Shown: one piece after another, positions 36,043-53,322 of the stretch
Numbering within the stretch: position 1 is the stretch's first letter
Layout of the letters: each line of letters opens with the position of its first letter
DNA from: Sphingomonas sp. EC-HK361
Lineage (GTDB): Bacteria > Pseudomonadota > Alphaproteobacteria > Sphingomonadales > Sphingomonadaceae
NCBI RefSeq assembly: GCF_902498785.1
Contig: NZ_LR701494.1
Location: forward strand, 929,022 to 993,021
Length of the DNA stretch: 64,000 bases
Reading direction: 5' to 3'
Program-made: the position numbers and the translations under genes
Notes under the pieces: generated by a model
The model's database searches: none
What the model saw: the letters and a program-made list of their open reading frames with translations, nothing else
Told to the model about the DNA's origin: nothing

Positions 36043-36570
36043 TCAGCTGCCGAGCGGGCTGAACCCGCCAAGCCCGCGTAGATACTGCATGCGCACGGTG
36101 ACGGGCGTCGCGCCCTGCCCCACATCCACGATCGCCTGCTCGACCTTGGGCCGCGAGCGTCCCAGCTTCTCGCCGCTCGCAAAGCCTGCGCCGTCCGACC
36201 AGAAGGAGAATTTGTTCTTCCCGTCGCGATTATGGGTGACGAGCAGCGCATAGCGCCCGGCGGACGGCGCGCGGATGCACATTTCCACCCCTCCCGACTG
36301 CGGCGTCGGGGTGCGGACGCGCCGGAAGAACTTGCCTTCCTTGATGAGATCGCGGTCGTCCTTCAGGAAATCGTCCTCGTTCGCCGGATAGAGTTCGAGC
36401 TTCATCTCGCCCTTGCGATCCTTCAGCCCGACAACGTTCACCAGCAATGACGGCTCGCCGCGGCTGGTGCAGGCGGACGCATCGCTGCCGATGATCGCCG
36501 CGCCGGCCGTGCCCGGCAACAGCAGCGCAGCGGCGATGCCTGCCATTTTCAGCCCTGTGCGGTTTGCCAT
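36043..36570 (-). CDS. DUF2141 secreted protein
   Basis: A 175-residue exported protein. The signal peptide (MANRTGLKMAGIAAALLLPGTAGA) is followed by the DUF2141 domain: LLVNVVGLKDRKGEMKLELYPANEDDF, EMCIRAPSAGRYALLVTHNRDGKNKFSFWSDGAGFAS. Function is unknown in this family, which often neighbours glycan genes. The start overlaps the end of the preceding membrane protein gene by 22 bases. Confidence 0.85.
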   Translation of the reverse strand: MANRTGLKMAGIAAALLLPGTAGAAIIGSDASACTSRGEPSLLVNVVGLKDRKGEMKLELYPANEDDFLKDDRDLIKEGKFFRRVRTPTPQSGGVEMCIRAPSAGRYALLVTHNRDGKNKFSFWSDGAGFASGEKLGRSRPKVEQAIVDVGQGATPVTVRMQYLRGLGGFSPLGS

Positions 36571-37487
36571 GTCTTGGTCCTCGTCATCAATCCAGCGATC
36601 CCGAACAGCGCGATCAGCGCGACATGCACCAGCAAGGTTAGCGCTGCGGTGAACGCAATCAGTTCGGACAGGGCCTGGTCCTGCCCGATCAACAGGATCG
36701 CGAAGTTGGCGAAAAGAAGGTCTTTGTTCGGCACCAGCGGCAGGCGCGACACCAGCAGCCGCGCCGCCGCCAGGAACAGCCACATGCCGACCGACACCGA
36801 CGGCAGCGCGAAATGCCACGCCAGCGCGATGAGAACCGATCCGGCAACGAGGCGGAGACAATGGATGAGGAAGATCCACCACAGCTTGCCCCGCGGCAGC
36901 GAGAATACGCGCCGCGAAAAGATGAGGAACGGCAGCGACATCGCGACGGTGACCCCGGCCGAGCCCAGCACGAGGTTCATCTTGTCGGGCGGAATGAGAT
37001 GGAAACCGAGCGGCAGCGCAAAAGCCATCATCAGCAGGGTAATGCCGTTCCCGGCGAGCGCGGAGAGGATCGACACGTCCTTCACCGCGCCGAAAGGTGC
37101 TGCGACCATCGTCGCCTTCGCGCGCGCCCAGGCGTAGAAATAGGCGTCACCGGTGTAGCCCAGCAGCACTTCGTTCGCGATGCGCTTCTTGATGAGCGCA
37201 ACGAGGCCGCCGAGCGGAATTCGCCACAGTTTGCGGAAAATGACATAATCGCCGGTCGGCGGCGACATGTAGAGCAGGACAAAACAGAGATAGAAAAGCG
37301 GGTTTTCAGGCGTCGCGCGGTTCAGCCCGGCCAGCCCCTGTCCGAACAGCTCGCGCGCCAGCCCCGCGATCATGGCGACGGTCAACACCCCGCCAAGGAT
37401 CATCGGCCAACGCCGCTTGATCGTCTCGATCGGCTCCAGCCCCGCAAGATCGGGAACGGCGCCCGTTTCGATCGCCTGAACGCTCAT
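36549..37487 (-). CDS. Polytopic membrane protein of the glycan cluster
   Basis: A 312-residue protein with about eight hydrophobic segments (MILGGVLTVAMIAGLARELFG, LFYLCFVLLYMSPPTGDYVIF, ILSALAGNGITLLMMAFALPLGFH, and others). It resembles lysylphosphatidylglycerol-synthetase-like/flippase-like membrane proteins in layout but lacks a firm signature. GGAGCA precedes the chosen ATG at 37487. It is the first gene of a three-gene operon with DUF2141 and a GT4 enzyme, which suggests a role in moving or building an envelope glycan. Confidence 0.75.
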   Translation of the reverse strand: MSVQAIETGAVPDLAGLEPIETIKRRWPMILGGVLTVAMIAGLARELFGQGLAGLNRATPENPLFYLCFVLLYMSPPTGDYVIFRKLWRIPLGGLVALIKKRIANEVLLGYTGDAYFYAWARAKATMVAAPFGAVKDVSILSALAGNGITLLMMAFALPLGFHLIPPDKMNLVLGSAGVTVAMSLPFLIFSRRVFSLPRGKLWWIFLIHCLRLVAGSVLIALAWHFALPSVSVGMWLFLAAARLLVSRLPLVPNKDLLFANFAILLIGQDQALSELIAFTAALTLLVHVALIALFGIAGLMTRTKTWQTAQG

Positions 37488-37621
37488 CGATGCTCCAATA
37501 GGCCCACCAGGGGGGAGTTCCGCTTGCAAGGCGCATTCGATCCTTCGTCATGCCCGTGAAGGGCCAAACCGGCCGTTCGCAGCGGAATGTGGTTTCTTTG
37601 ACCGCGAATTTGGGCTGTAGC

Positions 37622-38707
37622 ATGGCAAGCCGCAAGATGCCGATCGCCGCCCACATCCTCAGTTACGCGCAGACACTCGACGGCGGCGGGGTGGAGCGTG
37701 CCTTCCTAAGGCTGGCGCGAGGCTGGCTGGCGGAGGGGCGCCGGGTCACCCTCGCGCTCGGCTGCGACATCGGCCCGCTGCACCGCGAAATCCCCGCTGG
37801 ATTGGCGATCGTGCCGTTGCGATCGGGGGCATATCATGCCCTTTTCGGCCTTCCCGCCATTGTGCGACGAGAGGCGCCCGACATCCTGTTCTGCCCGGGC
37901 AATCACTACACCAGCGTCGCGCTGTGGACGCGGATGCGGCTAGGCCGGCGCTGCCCGCTGATCGTCGCCAAGGCGTCGAACGCGGTCGCGCGCGGCGATC
38001 ACGACGCGGTCGTCCATGCGGGGCACGCGGCGTGGCTCGGGCTGCACGGGCGCTTCCTGGATCATGTCGTCGCGATGACCCCGGCGACCGCGGACGCCGC
38101 GCGCAAGGCTATGCGGATCGATCCGGCGCGGGTGAGCGTCATCCCCAATCCCCCGGCCGAACCGATCGCAGGCGCCCCGACAATCCCTTTGCCGCCGGGG
38201 CCGTTCATCGTCGGCGTCGGACGGCTGGTGCCGCAGAAGCGCTGGGACCGGCTGATCGCCGCTTTGCCCCGGCTCGCTGGCGGCAACGCGTCGCTGCTCC
38301 TCATCGGCGACGGGCCGCTTCGCGACGATTTGAAGGCACAGGCCGCTTCGCTGGGCATGGCTGACCGTGTCTACTTTGCCGGCCATGTGCTCGATCCGCT
38401 GCCCGCGATCGCGAGCGCGCGGGTCTTGGCGTTAACCTCCGATTACGAGGGGGTGCCGGGGGTGTTGCGCGAAGCGCTCGGCGTCGGAACGCCCGTCGTG
38501 ACGACCGATTGCACCGAGGCGATTCCGGAGATCGTCACCTCCCCCGCGCTGGGCACTGTCGTGGCACCTGGCGACGACAACGCCCTCGTGAGCGCGCTGG
38601 AAACATGGCTCGCGCCCTCGGCCCTGCGCCCCACGCCCGTGACGCCACCGGGTGCGGACTCGGCGCTGCGCTATCTGGCGCTGTTCGACCGGCTGGTCAG
38701 CTCCTGA
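37622..38707 (+). CDS. GT4-family glycosyltransferase
   Basis: A 361-residue GT-B glycosyltransferase. The N-terminal half has HILSYAQTLDGGGVERAFLRLARGWL, and the C-terminal half IVGVGRLVPQKRWDRLIAALPRL, LLIGDGPLRDDLKAQAASLGMADRVYFAGHV and DYEGVPGVLREALGVGTPVVTTDC with the EX7E-type loop. It transfers a sugar from a nucleotide donor, probably in the same envelope glycan pathway as its neighbours. ATG 37637 is an alternative start. Its end overlaps the convergent gene by 11 bases. Confidence 0.9.
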   Translation: MASRKMPIAAHILSYAQTLDGGGVERAFLRLARGWLAEGRRVTLALGCDIGPLHREIPAGLAIVPLRSGAYHALFGLPAIVRREAPDILFCPGNHYTSVALWTRMRLGRRCPLIVAKASNAVARGDHDAVVHAGHAAWLGLHGRFLDHVVAMTPATADAARKAMRIDPARVSVIPNPPAEPIAGAPTIPLPPGPFIVGVGRLVPQKRWDRLIAALPRLAGGNASLLLIGDGPLRDDLKAQAASLGMADRVYFAGHVLDPLPAIASARVLALTSDYEGVPGVLREALGVGTPVVTTDCTEAIPEIVTSPALGTVVAPGDDNALVSALETWLAPSALRPTPVTPPGADSALRYLALFDRLVSS

Positions 38708-39956
38708 GGGACAGCGCATGCGGGCGCTGCCCCAGCGTCTCGTGCATCGCATTCGGCTGGTCGAGCCAGAATGGGCCGAGCTTCGCCGACCCCGCGCGGT
38801 CGATCCCGATCGCGAAGGCAGCCGCGGTCTGGCCGATACCGCCATCGCCGCGATCGTAGAGGACGTTCACCGCCACGATCGGCACGAACATCGGCCGCCC
38901 GGCGGCGTTCAGCACGTTGATGTCGTCGCGCAGCAGCGTCGAGAGCGCGCGCACCGTCCGCTCCGCACCGGGTTCGAGATCGAAGGCGGGGGTCACCGTG
39001 CGCGCCGGGACCGCCCCGAACAGCGCGCCGAGTTCGCCTTCCTGCGCCGCTCTTGCACTGAGCAGGCGCACGTCGATGCGGATGTTGCGCGCGAGAACGG
39101 GGCCGCTGTTGCGCAGCGTCACGCCGACGTCCGCGGTCGCGGTGACCAGGTTCAGGCCGGCGCGGCGCGGCGTGATCGACAGCTCCAGCCAGGGCCGCAA
39201 AACCGGCTCGGCAGCCACCGGCGTTGCGGCCGGTGTGCGATCGAGGAAGCGTGGCGTGGCCGGCGCCCGCGATGCCGCCGGTGGCACGGGTGCGGGCTTC
39301 GCGACCGGTGTCCGCTCGGGGCGCGGCGTCGGCCTGTCTGGCACGGGCGCCTGCGGAACCGGCTCCTGCCAGTCGATCGGCTCGGCGCGCTTGCGGCGCC
39401 ACAGAAACAGCCCGGCGGCAAGCGCCACGACGGCCACGAGCGCGGCGATCCATCCGATCGTGCCACCGCTGGTGGTTTCCACCGGCGGGGCGGTAATGGC
39501 CGGTGTCGGGGTAGGGGTTGGCGTAATCGCGGTTGGCGTCGCAGTCGCTTCGGCCGACGGTGTTGCCGCGGGCGCCGGCGGCGCGGACGGCGCGCTTGGT
39601 GCCGGCGAGGCGGCGGGAACCGGCGTGCGCTGAGCGGCCGATGGCGATGGAATTGCCCGCGGCGTCGGAGTGGCGACCGGCGGCAAGCGTAACTGCGTGG
39701 GCCGCGACGGGGTCGGCGTCGCGACGGGCGCTTGTGTCGATCGCTCCGGCAGAACCGGGGTCAGCGTCGGGATCGGCACCGCGTTGGGGATCGAGGGCGG
39801 ACGCGGTGTCGGCGTCGGCCGCGGCGTGGGTGTGCTGGACGGCAGGCTGAAATTGCCGACGCCCGGAATCGTTTGCGGCGAATCCTGCGCGGGTGCCGGA
39901 GCGGGTATCAGGATCAAGGCCCAGGCAAGCGCCAGGACGGACGTCAAACTCTTCAC
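38697..39956 (-). CDS. Secreted, membrane-anchored protein of unknown function (paralogue 1)
   Basis: A 419-residue protein with a signal peptide (MKSLTSVLALAWALILIPAPAPAQ), a Pro/Thr/Ala-rich linker of about 130 residues, one membrane helix (IGWIAALVAVVALAAGLFLWRRKR) and a C-terminal cytoplasmic domain starting RPWLELSITPRRAGLNLVTATADVGVTLRNSGPV. The C-terminal domain looks like an all-beta, CARDB-like fold. It has the same layout and clear similarity to the protein at 42170-43486, the two flanking a CocE-type hydrolase. Function is unknown. Confidence 0.8.
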   Translation of the reverse strand: MKSLTSVLALAWALILIPAPAPAQDSPQTIPGVGNFSLPSSTPTPRPTPTPRPPSIPNAVPIPTLTPVLPERSTQAPVATPTPSRPTQLRLPPVATPTPRAIPSPSAAQRTPVPAASPAPSAPSAPPAPAATPSAEATATPTAITPTPTPTPAITAPPVETTSGGTIGWIAALVAVVALAAGLFLWRRKRAEPIDWQEPVPQAPVPDRPTPRPERTPVAKPAPVPPAASRAPATPRFLDRTPAATPVAAEPVLRPWLELSITPRRAGLNLVTATADVGVTLRNSGPVLARNIRIDVRLLSARAAQEGELGALFGAVPARTVTPAFDLEPGAERTVRALSTLLRDDINVLNAAGRPMFVPIVAVNVLYDRGDGGIGQTAAAFAIGIDRAGSAKLGPFWLDQPNAMHETLGQRPHALSLRS

Positions 39957-40007
39957 TCTTTATCCTCGAAGGGCGCGGATACGCGCGGCGCCGCTTTCGT
40001 CCTGCGC

Positions 40008-40050
40008 CGCCGTGCCGCGTCCGACAATGCAAGCCGAACGCGGCACGGCG
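40008..40050. terminator. 13-bp perfect stem-loop after the CocE gene
   Basis: CGCCGTGCCGCGT and its exact complement enclose a 17-base loop. It begins 22 bases past the stop of the hydrolase gene, in the gap before paralogue 1. It lacks a T run on the minus strand, so it may be an RNA-stabilising stem or a weak terminator. Confidence 0.5.
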
Positions 40051-40071
40051 TGCCTCAACATCGCCGAACCG

Positions 40072-42024
40072 TCAGCGCGCCGCCACCGCGGACTGGTCCA
40101 CTGCCACGACCGGCAGCCAGACCGCGCTCGCGGCAGACCCGCCGCGCTCGATCGTCACCGTCGCCTTCTGGTAATCGCCCTTCTTCGCCAGGAAGATGTT
40201 CGGAACATATTTCTGCGGGTTGCGATCGTAGAGCGGGAACAGCGTCGACTGCACCTGCACCATGATACGGTGCCCCGGCTGGAACACATGGTTCACCGTC
40301 GGCAGACGGAAGCGATAGCGCTGCGTCTTGTTCGCCGGGATGGCGGACGGTTTCTCGAAGCTGTCGCGGTAGCGGCCGCGGAAGATGTCAAGGCTCACCG
40401 CGAGCTCGTAGCCGCCCTTTTTCGGATCGCTTGCGACTTCGTCCGGATAGACGTCGATGAGCTTGACCACGAAGTCGCCGTCAGTGCCGGTGGTCTTGGC
40501 GTAGATATCCGCAAACGGCGCGCCCGACAGGCGGACGGGCTGGGTCAGCGCCTCCGTCTGATAGGTCATCACATCGGGCCGCCCGTCATAGGAGCGCTGG
40601 TCCTGCACCAGCCACGCCCCCCAGCGACCGTCGTTGAAGTTCACCGGACGCGGCAGATGCGGCACGGGCTTGGCCGGATCGGAAACATAGCTGTCGCTGC
40701 CGGTCGCGCCCTTGTCGAAACCCAGGCCGCCATCCTGTTTCAGGTAGATCGGCTTCAGCGGCGCGGCACAGCCCGTCTCGCACGCCAGCGGCCAGCTCGA
40801 CAGCTTGTCCCAGTGGTTCTCGCCGGTGTTGTAGATCAGCGCTTGGGGCGGGGTGAACGCCGGCTGGCCGTCCCGCAGATACTGGTCGAAGAAGGGGAAG
40901 AGATACTTCTCGCGCCATTCGGTCGCGGTATCGCCGTTGAACTTCAGATCGCCGAGCTGCGAGCCGTCATAATTGGCCTGGCTGTGGCGCCACGGCCCCA
41001 TGACGAGGAAGTTGTTGCCCGCCTTGCCGCTGGCCTTCAGCGTTTCCCAGCTGTGGATGGCCCCATACATATCCTCCTGATCCCACAGCCCCTGCTCCCA
41101 CATGGTCGGGACGTTGGACGGATTGGCGGCGAGCAGCTTGTCGAGCGCCTGTCCCTGCCAGAAGCCGTCATAGGCCGGGTGCGAGACCATCTTCTGCCAG
41201 TAAGGCAGCTGGTCGTAACCCGAATTCTTTGCCCAATCGCCCGCCGACCCGACGCGCAGAAACTGGGTGTAATCATCGTAGATCCCCGATGGTGTCTCGC
41301 TGCCAGCGCCCTTGTAGCCGGTCTGGCTGCCGAGCCAGCCGATATTGGCGAGGCGGAACGCGCCGTAGTGGAACCAGTCGTCTCCCATCCAGCCGTCGAT
41401 CATCGGGCTTTCGGGCGCCGCGACCTTCAAGGCCGGGTGCGGGTGGAGCAGCGCCATGACGACGGTGAAGCCTTCGTAGGACGATCCCAGCATCCCGACG
41501 CGGCCGTTGCTTTCCGGCAGGTTCGCCTTGTTCACCAGCCAGTCGATCGTGTCGTAGGCGTCGGTCGTATGATCGACCTTGGTCTGGTTGAGCGGGCCGA
41601 TGACCGGGCGGGTGACGATGTAGTCGCCTTCGGAGCCGTATTTCCCGCGAATGTCCTGGAAGACGCGGATATAGCCGTGTTTCACGAACATCTCGTCGCC
41701 CTGCGGCAGGGCGGAGATCATGTGCGGGCTGTCCATCCGGTTCACCCGCCCGCTGGCGTTGTAGGGCGTGCGCGTGAGCAGGATCGGGGCGTTCGTGGCG
41801 CCCTTCGGGATGACGATGACGGTGTGCAGCTTCGTCCCGTCGCGCATCGGGATCATCACCTCGCGCTTCACATAGTCATAGGCGTCGGTCGGCGGGGTGA
41901 ATTTGGCGGGGATATCGCCGCCCGGGGCCGAGGGGCTTGCCGCCTCCTTGGTAGCGGTCTGCTGCGCGGCGAGCGGCGTGATCGCGGCGATGCCGGCGCA
42001 GGCCAGCAGGAGTTTGAATTTCAT
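40072..42024 (-). CDS. CocE/NonD-family serine hydrolase
   Basis: A 650-residue exported alpha/beta hydrolase of the CocE/NonD (X-Pro dipeptidyl-peptidase-like) family. A signal peptide (MKFKLLLACAGIAAITPLAA) is followed by DYVKREVMIPMRDGTKLHTVIVIPKGA, and the nucleophile elbow GSSYEG places the catalytic serine at about residue 182. The C-terminal jelly-roll domain (GRWGAWLVQDQRSYDGRPDVMTYQTEALTQPV, HVFQPGHRIMVQVQSTLFPLYDRNPQ) is present. It cleaves esters, amides or peptides in the periplasm; substrate unknown. Confidence 0.93.
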   Translation of the reverse strand: MKFKLLLACAGIAAITPLAAQQTATKEAASPSAPGGDIPAKFTPPTDAYDYVKREVMIPMRDGTKLHTVIVIPKGATNAPILLTRTPYNASGRVNRMDSPHMISALPQGDEMFVKHGYIRVFQDIRGKYGSEGDYIVTRPVIGPLNQTKVDHTTDAYDTIDWLVNKANLPESNGRVGMLGSSYEGFTVVMALLHPHPALKVAAPESPMIDGWMGDDWFHYGAFRLANIGWLGSQTGYKGAGSETPSGIYDDYTQFLRVGSAGDWAKNSGYDQLPYWQKMVSHPAYDGFWQGQALDKLLAANPSNVPTMWEQGLWDQEDMYGAIHSWETLKASGKAGNNFLVMGPWRHSQANYDGSQLGDLKFNGDTATEWREKYLFPFFDQYLRDGQPAFTPPQALIYNTGENHWDKLSSWPLACETGCAAPLKPIYLKQDGGLGFDKGATGSDSYVSDPAKPVPHLPRPVNFNDGRWGAWLVQDQRSYDGRPDVMTYQTEALTQPVRLSGAPFADIYAKTTGTDGDFVVKLIDVYPDEVASDPKKGGYELAVSLDIFRGRYRDSFEKPSAIPANKTQRYRFRLPTVNHVFQPGHRIMVQVQSTLFPLYDRNPQKYVPNIFLAKKGDYQKATVTIERGGSAASAVWLPVVAVDQSAVAAR

Positions 42025-42114
42025 TGCGGCATCCCCTCGTCTTGGTCGGCCCGTTTCCTGGTTGGAGCGCGACTTACGCCGCTTGCCCGCCGTTAATCAA
42101 TGCGCGCAAAGCAA

Positions 42115-42146
42115 AACCCGCCCTTCCGATAACGGAAGGACGGGCC
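42115..42146 (-). terminator. Rho-independent terminator after paralogue 2
   Basis: On the minus strand the stem CCCGTCCTTCCG, loop TTAT, CGGAAGGGCGGG is followed by TTTTG. It lies just past the stop at 42170 and ends that transcript before the hydrolase gene. Confidence 0.85.
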
Positions 42147-42169
42147 ATGCTAAGTGAAGGCGATGCCGT

Positions 42170-43486
42170 TTAGACGCGGACGGGATCGCGGTAGAGGCGC
42201 GCCTCGATGTCCTCGCGAATCTGCGGATGCGCGATGTCGATCAGGCCAAGCTCGCCGTCCGACGCGATGCCGACGACGAACGAAGCGGACGTCCGCCCCT
42301 CGCTGCCGTCGGGCAGGCGGTAGCGCGCATCGGCGACCACCACCGGCTGGAACCCGACGCCATCGTCGGGCAAGTCGGCGCGCGGGAGCGCAAGCGTCGC
42401 ATCGACCCGGGTGCCCTCGCCCGCCGCGATCGACAGCGGCGCGACGGCGGTATCGCCCTGGTGCTGGACGAGCATCCGCTCCATGTCGCTGACGCTGCCG
42501 ACGGGAAACATGAACGTCGAGATGCGCACGTCCTCCGCATCGATCGTCCCCGCGTTGCCGACGGTCAGCTCGATTTCGACGAGCGCTTCGGTCGCGTTGG
42601 CACCAGCGCGCACCGGGCGCATCGCGAACTCCAGCCACGGACGGTCGGCGACGGGCGCCGCTGCGGTCAGCGCCGCGACGTCCGCCGCTTCCGGCTCGGC
42701 GACGGTCGCATCTTCCGGCACGGCAGGCGCCAGGGCGACTTCGGCGGCAGGAACGGGACGCGGTTCGGGCGCGATAACCGGTGCAACCGCAACCGGTTCA
42801 GCCACCGGGGCGACCGGCTCGACATAGGCTGGCTCTACAGGGGCCGGCTCGATATAGGTTGGCTCGACGGGGGCCGGCTCATCCCATTGTTCGTGCTCGG
42901 CGGCGGCGCGGCGACGGCGCATCAGCAACAGACCGACGATCCCCGCCAGGATCAGCACACCGATCGCGATCAAGGGCCAGGTCGGTGCGCCAGACGTGGT
43001 TTCGCTGGTCTGCGTGCTCTGCGTGTTGTCGATGGGCGGGGTGGCCTCCTCCACAGGGGCGACAGCGGCCGGCGACTCTGTTGGCGTCGGTGTCGGCGTG
43101 GCGGCAGCCGCACTGGGCTGCGGCGCGGGCGATGGCTGCGCGACGGGCGCGGGCTCCGTCGTGCGCGTAGTCGTCGTCGAGCGCGCTACGGAGCGGACGG
43201 CAGGCCTTGCGGGCTTGGCGCGCGTAGCTGCGCGCGCTTCGGCCTTGCGCGCGGCCTCCTCCTCGTCCGCCTGCGCCTGCGCCGCCGGATCGACCGGGGT
43301 CGCACTCGCCGTATCCTGAGCCGGTTCCGCGGAGGGCTTGACCGTCGGCACCGCGGCGGGCGGGGTCACCTGCTCGGCCGCCGGCGGCGCGGTCTGCGCT
43401 TCCTGCGCCAGGACGGGGGTTGCAAGAAGCATTGCGGCCGTGAAAAACAGCGCGGCATGCGGGCGACGGGGGCTCTCCTGTTTCAT
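42170..43486 (-). CDS. Secreted, membrane-anchored protein of unknown function (paralogue 2)
   Basis: A 438-residue protein with signal peptide (ALFFTAAMLLATPVLAQ), a long Pro/Ala/Thr-rich linker, one membrane helix (TWPLIAIGVLILAGIVGLLLMRRRR), an acidic Pro/Val/Glu repeat stretch, and a C-terminal domain (RPWLEFAMRPVRAGANATEALVEIELTVGNAGTI) closely matching the one in paralogue 1. It lies directly upstream of rpoB's leader on the other strand. Function is unknown; the conserved domain probably faces the cytoplasm. Confidence 0.8.
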   Translation of the reverse strand: MKQESPRRPHAALFFTAAMLLATPVLAQEAQTAPPAAEQVTPPAAVPTVKPSAEPAQDTASATPVDPAAQAQADEEEAARKAEARAATRAKPARPAVRSVARSTTTTRTTEPAPVAQPSPAPQPSAAAATPTPTPTESPAAVAPVEEATPPIDNTQSTQTSETTSGAPTWPLIAIGVLILAGIVGLLLMRRRRAAAEHEQWDEPAPVEPTYIEPAPVEPAYVEPVAPVAEPVAVAPVIAPEPRPVPAAEVALAPAVPEDATVAEPEAADVAALTAAAPVADRPWLEFAMRPVRAGANATEALVEIELTVGNAGTIDAEDVRISTFMFPVGSVSDMERMLVQHQGDTAVAPLSIAAGEGTRVDATLALPRADLPDDGVGFQPVVVADARYRLPDGSEGRTSASFVVGIASDGELGLIDIAHPQIREDIEARLYRDPVRV

Positions 43487-43541
43487 ATCGCCTCAACAAC
43501 GAACCGGCCGATTCGGTTCCGGAACGGTAGCGTCTTGTCGG

Positions 43542-43570
43542 TTGACGGTGCCCACCCCCACCCCTATATC
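43542..43570 (+). promoter_or_regulatory. Sigma-70-type promoter upstream of rpoB
   Basis: TTGACG (43542-43547), 17 bases, TATATC (43565-43570). It leaves a leader of about 175 bases before the rpoB start. This is a strong match for the main promoter of the rpoBC operon, which here is not preceded by ribosomal protein genes. Confidence 0.6.
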
Positions 43571-43751
43571 GCCGTCATTACCACAGCTTCGGGACATGAC
43601 GTGCCTTCGCGCAGCACGTCGTACGCATGGGGGTTCGTGGCTTCAGGACGCTGACAGGCTGCCGTCTCCCGGCTATGGGAATGACGCGCGGCCTTTCGTC
43701 GTCCTTTCATGCGCCCACGACAATTTTCATTGCTGACGAGGCAAAATTCCC

Positions 43752-47900
<4,149 letters not shown>

Positions 47901-47906
47901 CATGCA

Positions 47907-48016
47907 ATCCTCCCCTCCCTGCGCGCAGGGAGGGGATCGAGGGGTGGGTGCCTCGCCGTAGCGCGCGACCGCACCCCACCCACCCCCAGCCCCTCCCTTT
48001 TCAGGGAGGGGAGTTG
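47907..48016. repeat. Palindromic element E between rpoB and rpoC
   Basis: About 110 bp: a perfect 26-bp palindrome at 47911-47936 (TCCCCTCCCTGCGC and its complement), then GGGGTGGGTG...CACCCCACCCACCCCC, then CCCCTCCC...GGGAGGGG. It is a different sequence type from elements A-D but has a similar nested-hairpin layout. Confidence 0.85.
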
Positions 48017-48032
48017 GATAGGGAATTAACAG

Positions 48033-52325
<4,293 letters not shown>

Positions 52326-52354
52326 TCCTCTCCGCTTGAGATAGCCAAGAAAAC

Positions 52355-52388
52355 ACCGCCGTCCGGTTCCTGCCGGGCGGCGGTTTTT
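52355..52388 (+). terminator. Rho-independent terminator of rpoBC
   Basis: ACCGCCGTCCGG, a six-base loop and CCGGGCGGCGG followed by TTTTT. It begins 29 bases after the rpoC stop. Confidence 0.92.
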
Positions 52389-52541
52389 CTTTGCGGGCCG
52401 CTGGCTGGAGCAGGACCGGTCAAGCGCTTCCCGCTCGTGTCTCCTCCCCAGCAAAAGCCTTTATGTTCGATCGTCGCGCCTGCCCCCCGGTGTGACGCAT
52501 TTGTCATGGAACGCCGCGCCTCGGACAGCGCTTTCCAGGCC

Positions 52542-53321
52542 ATGACATCGGACATGTTGAAGGGCCGCGTGGCCATCGTGACCGGCGGGGAATCGGGGAT
52601 CGGCGCGGCCTGCGTCGCGGCGCTCGCCAACGCCGGCGCGCGGGTAGCTTTCACCTATTTCCGCGACAAGGACGCCGCCGACAAGGTGGCCGAAGAGGCG
52701 GGCGGCGCGGGTCGCGCGCTGGCCATACAGGCCGACGTCACTGACGAAGCCGCGATCGAGGCGCTGTTCGCGACTGCCGAATCCGCGTTCGGCCCGGTTG
52801 ATCTGCTCGTCAACTCGGCCGGACTCAACATGAGCGGGGTGAAGATCGTCGACATGCCGCTCGCGCAGTTCGACCGCGTCGTGCGCTCCGATCTCTACGG
52901 CCCGTTCCTCACCTGCCGGCGCTTTGCGCAAGGCCTGACGAAGCGTGGCGGCAAGGGGCGGATCGTCAACATCTCGTCGATCCACGAGCGCGCACCGCGC
53001 CCGGGCGGCGTCGATTACGACTCGGCCAAAGGCGGCTTGTCGCAGCTGACCGCAACCCTCGCGCTCGAACTCGCGCCACAGGGCATCGCGGTGAACGGCG
53101 TCGCGCCGGGCATGATCCTGACGCCGATGAACGAACGCGCCGTCGATGACGCCGCCTACCGCGCGAAGCTGGAGGCGAACATCCCGTGGGGCCGCGCCGG
53201 ACGGCCGGACGAGGTCGCCGATCTCGTCGTCTATCTGCTGTCGCCCGCCGCCGATTATATCACGGGCACTACCGTCACGATCGATGGCGCGCTGTCTCTC
53301 ACCGTGGCGCAAGGGGCCTAG
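52542..53321 (+). CDS. SDR-family oxidoreductase
   Basis: A 259-residue NAD(P)-dependent short-chain dehydrogenase. The cofactor loop TGGESGIG, NSAG, the Ser of NISSIHE and the catalytic Tyr-x-x-x-Lys (DYDSAKGG) are present, so it is probably active. It resembles glucose 1-dehydrogenase-like enzymes. The start could also be 52506 or 52554; I chose the ATG that gives the usual short lead into GRVAIVTGG. It is followed after one base by a glycosidase-like gene, suggesting a joint role in sugar metabolism. Confidence 0.9.
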   Translation: MTSDMLKGRVAIVTGGESGIGAACVAALANAGARVAFTYFRDKDAADKVAEEAGGAGRALAIQADVTDEAAIEALFATAESAFGPVDLLVNSAGLNMSGVKIVDMPLAQFDRVVRSDLYGPFLTCRRFAQGLTKRGGKGRIVNISSIHERAPRPGGVDYDSAKGGLSQLTATLALELAPQGIAVNGVAPGMILTPMNERAVDDAAYRAKLEANIPWGRAGRPDEVADLVVYLLSPAADYITGTTVTIDGALSLTVAQGA

Positions 53322-53322
53322 C

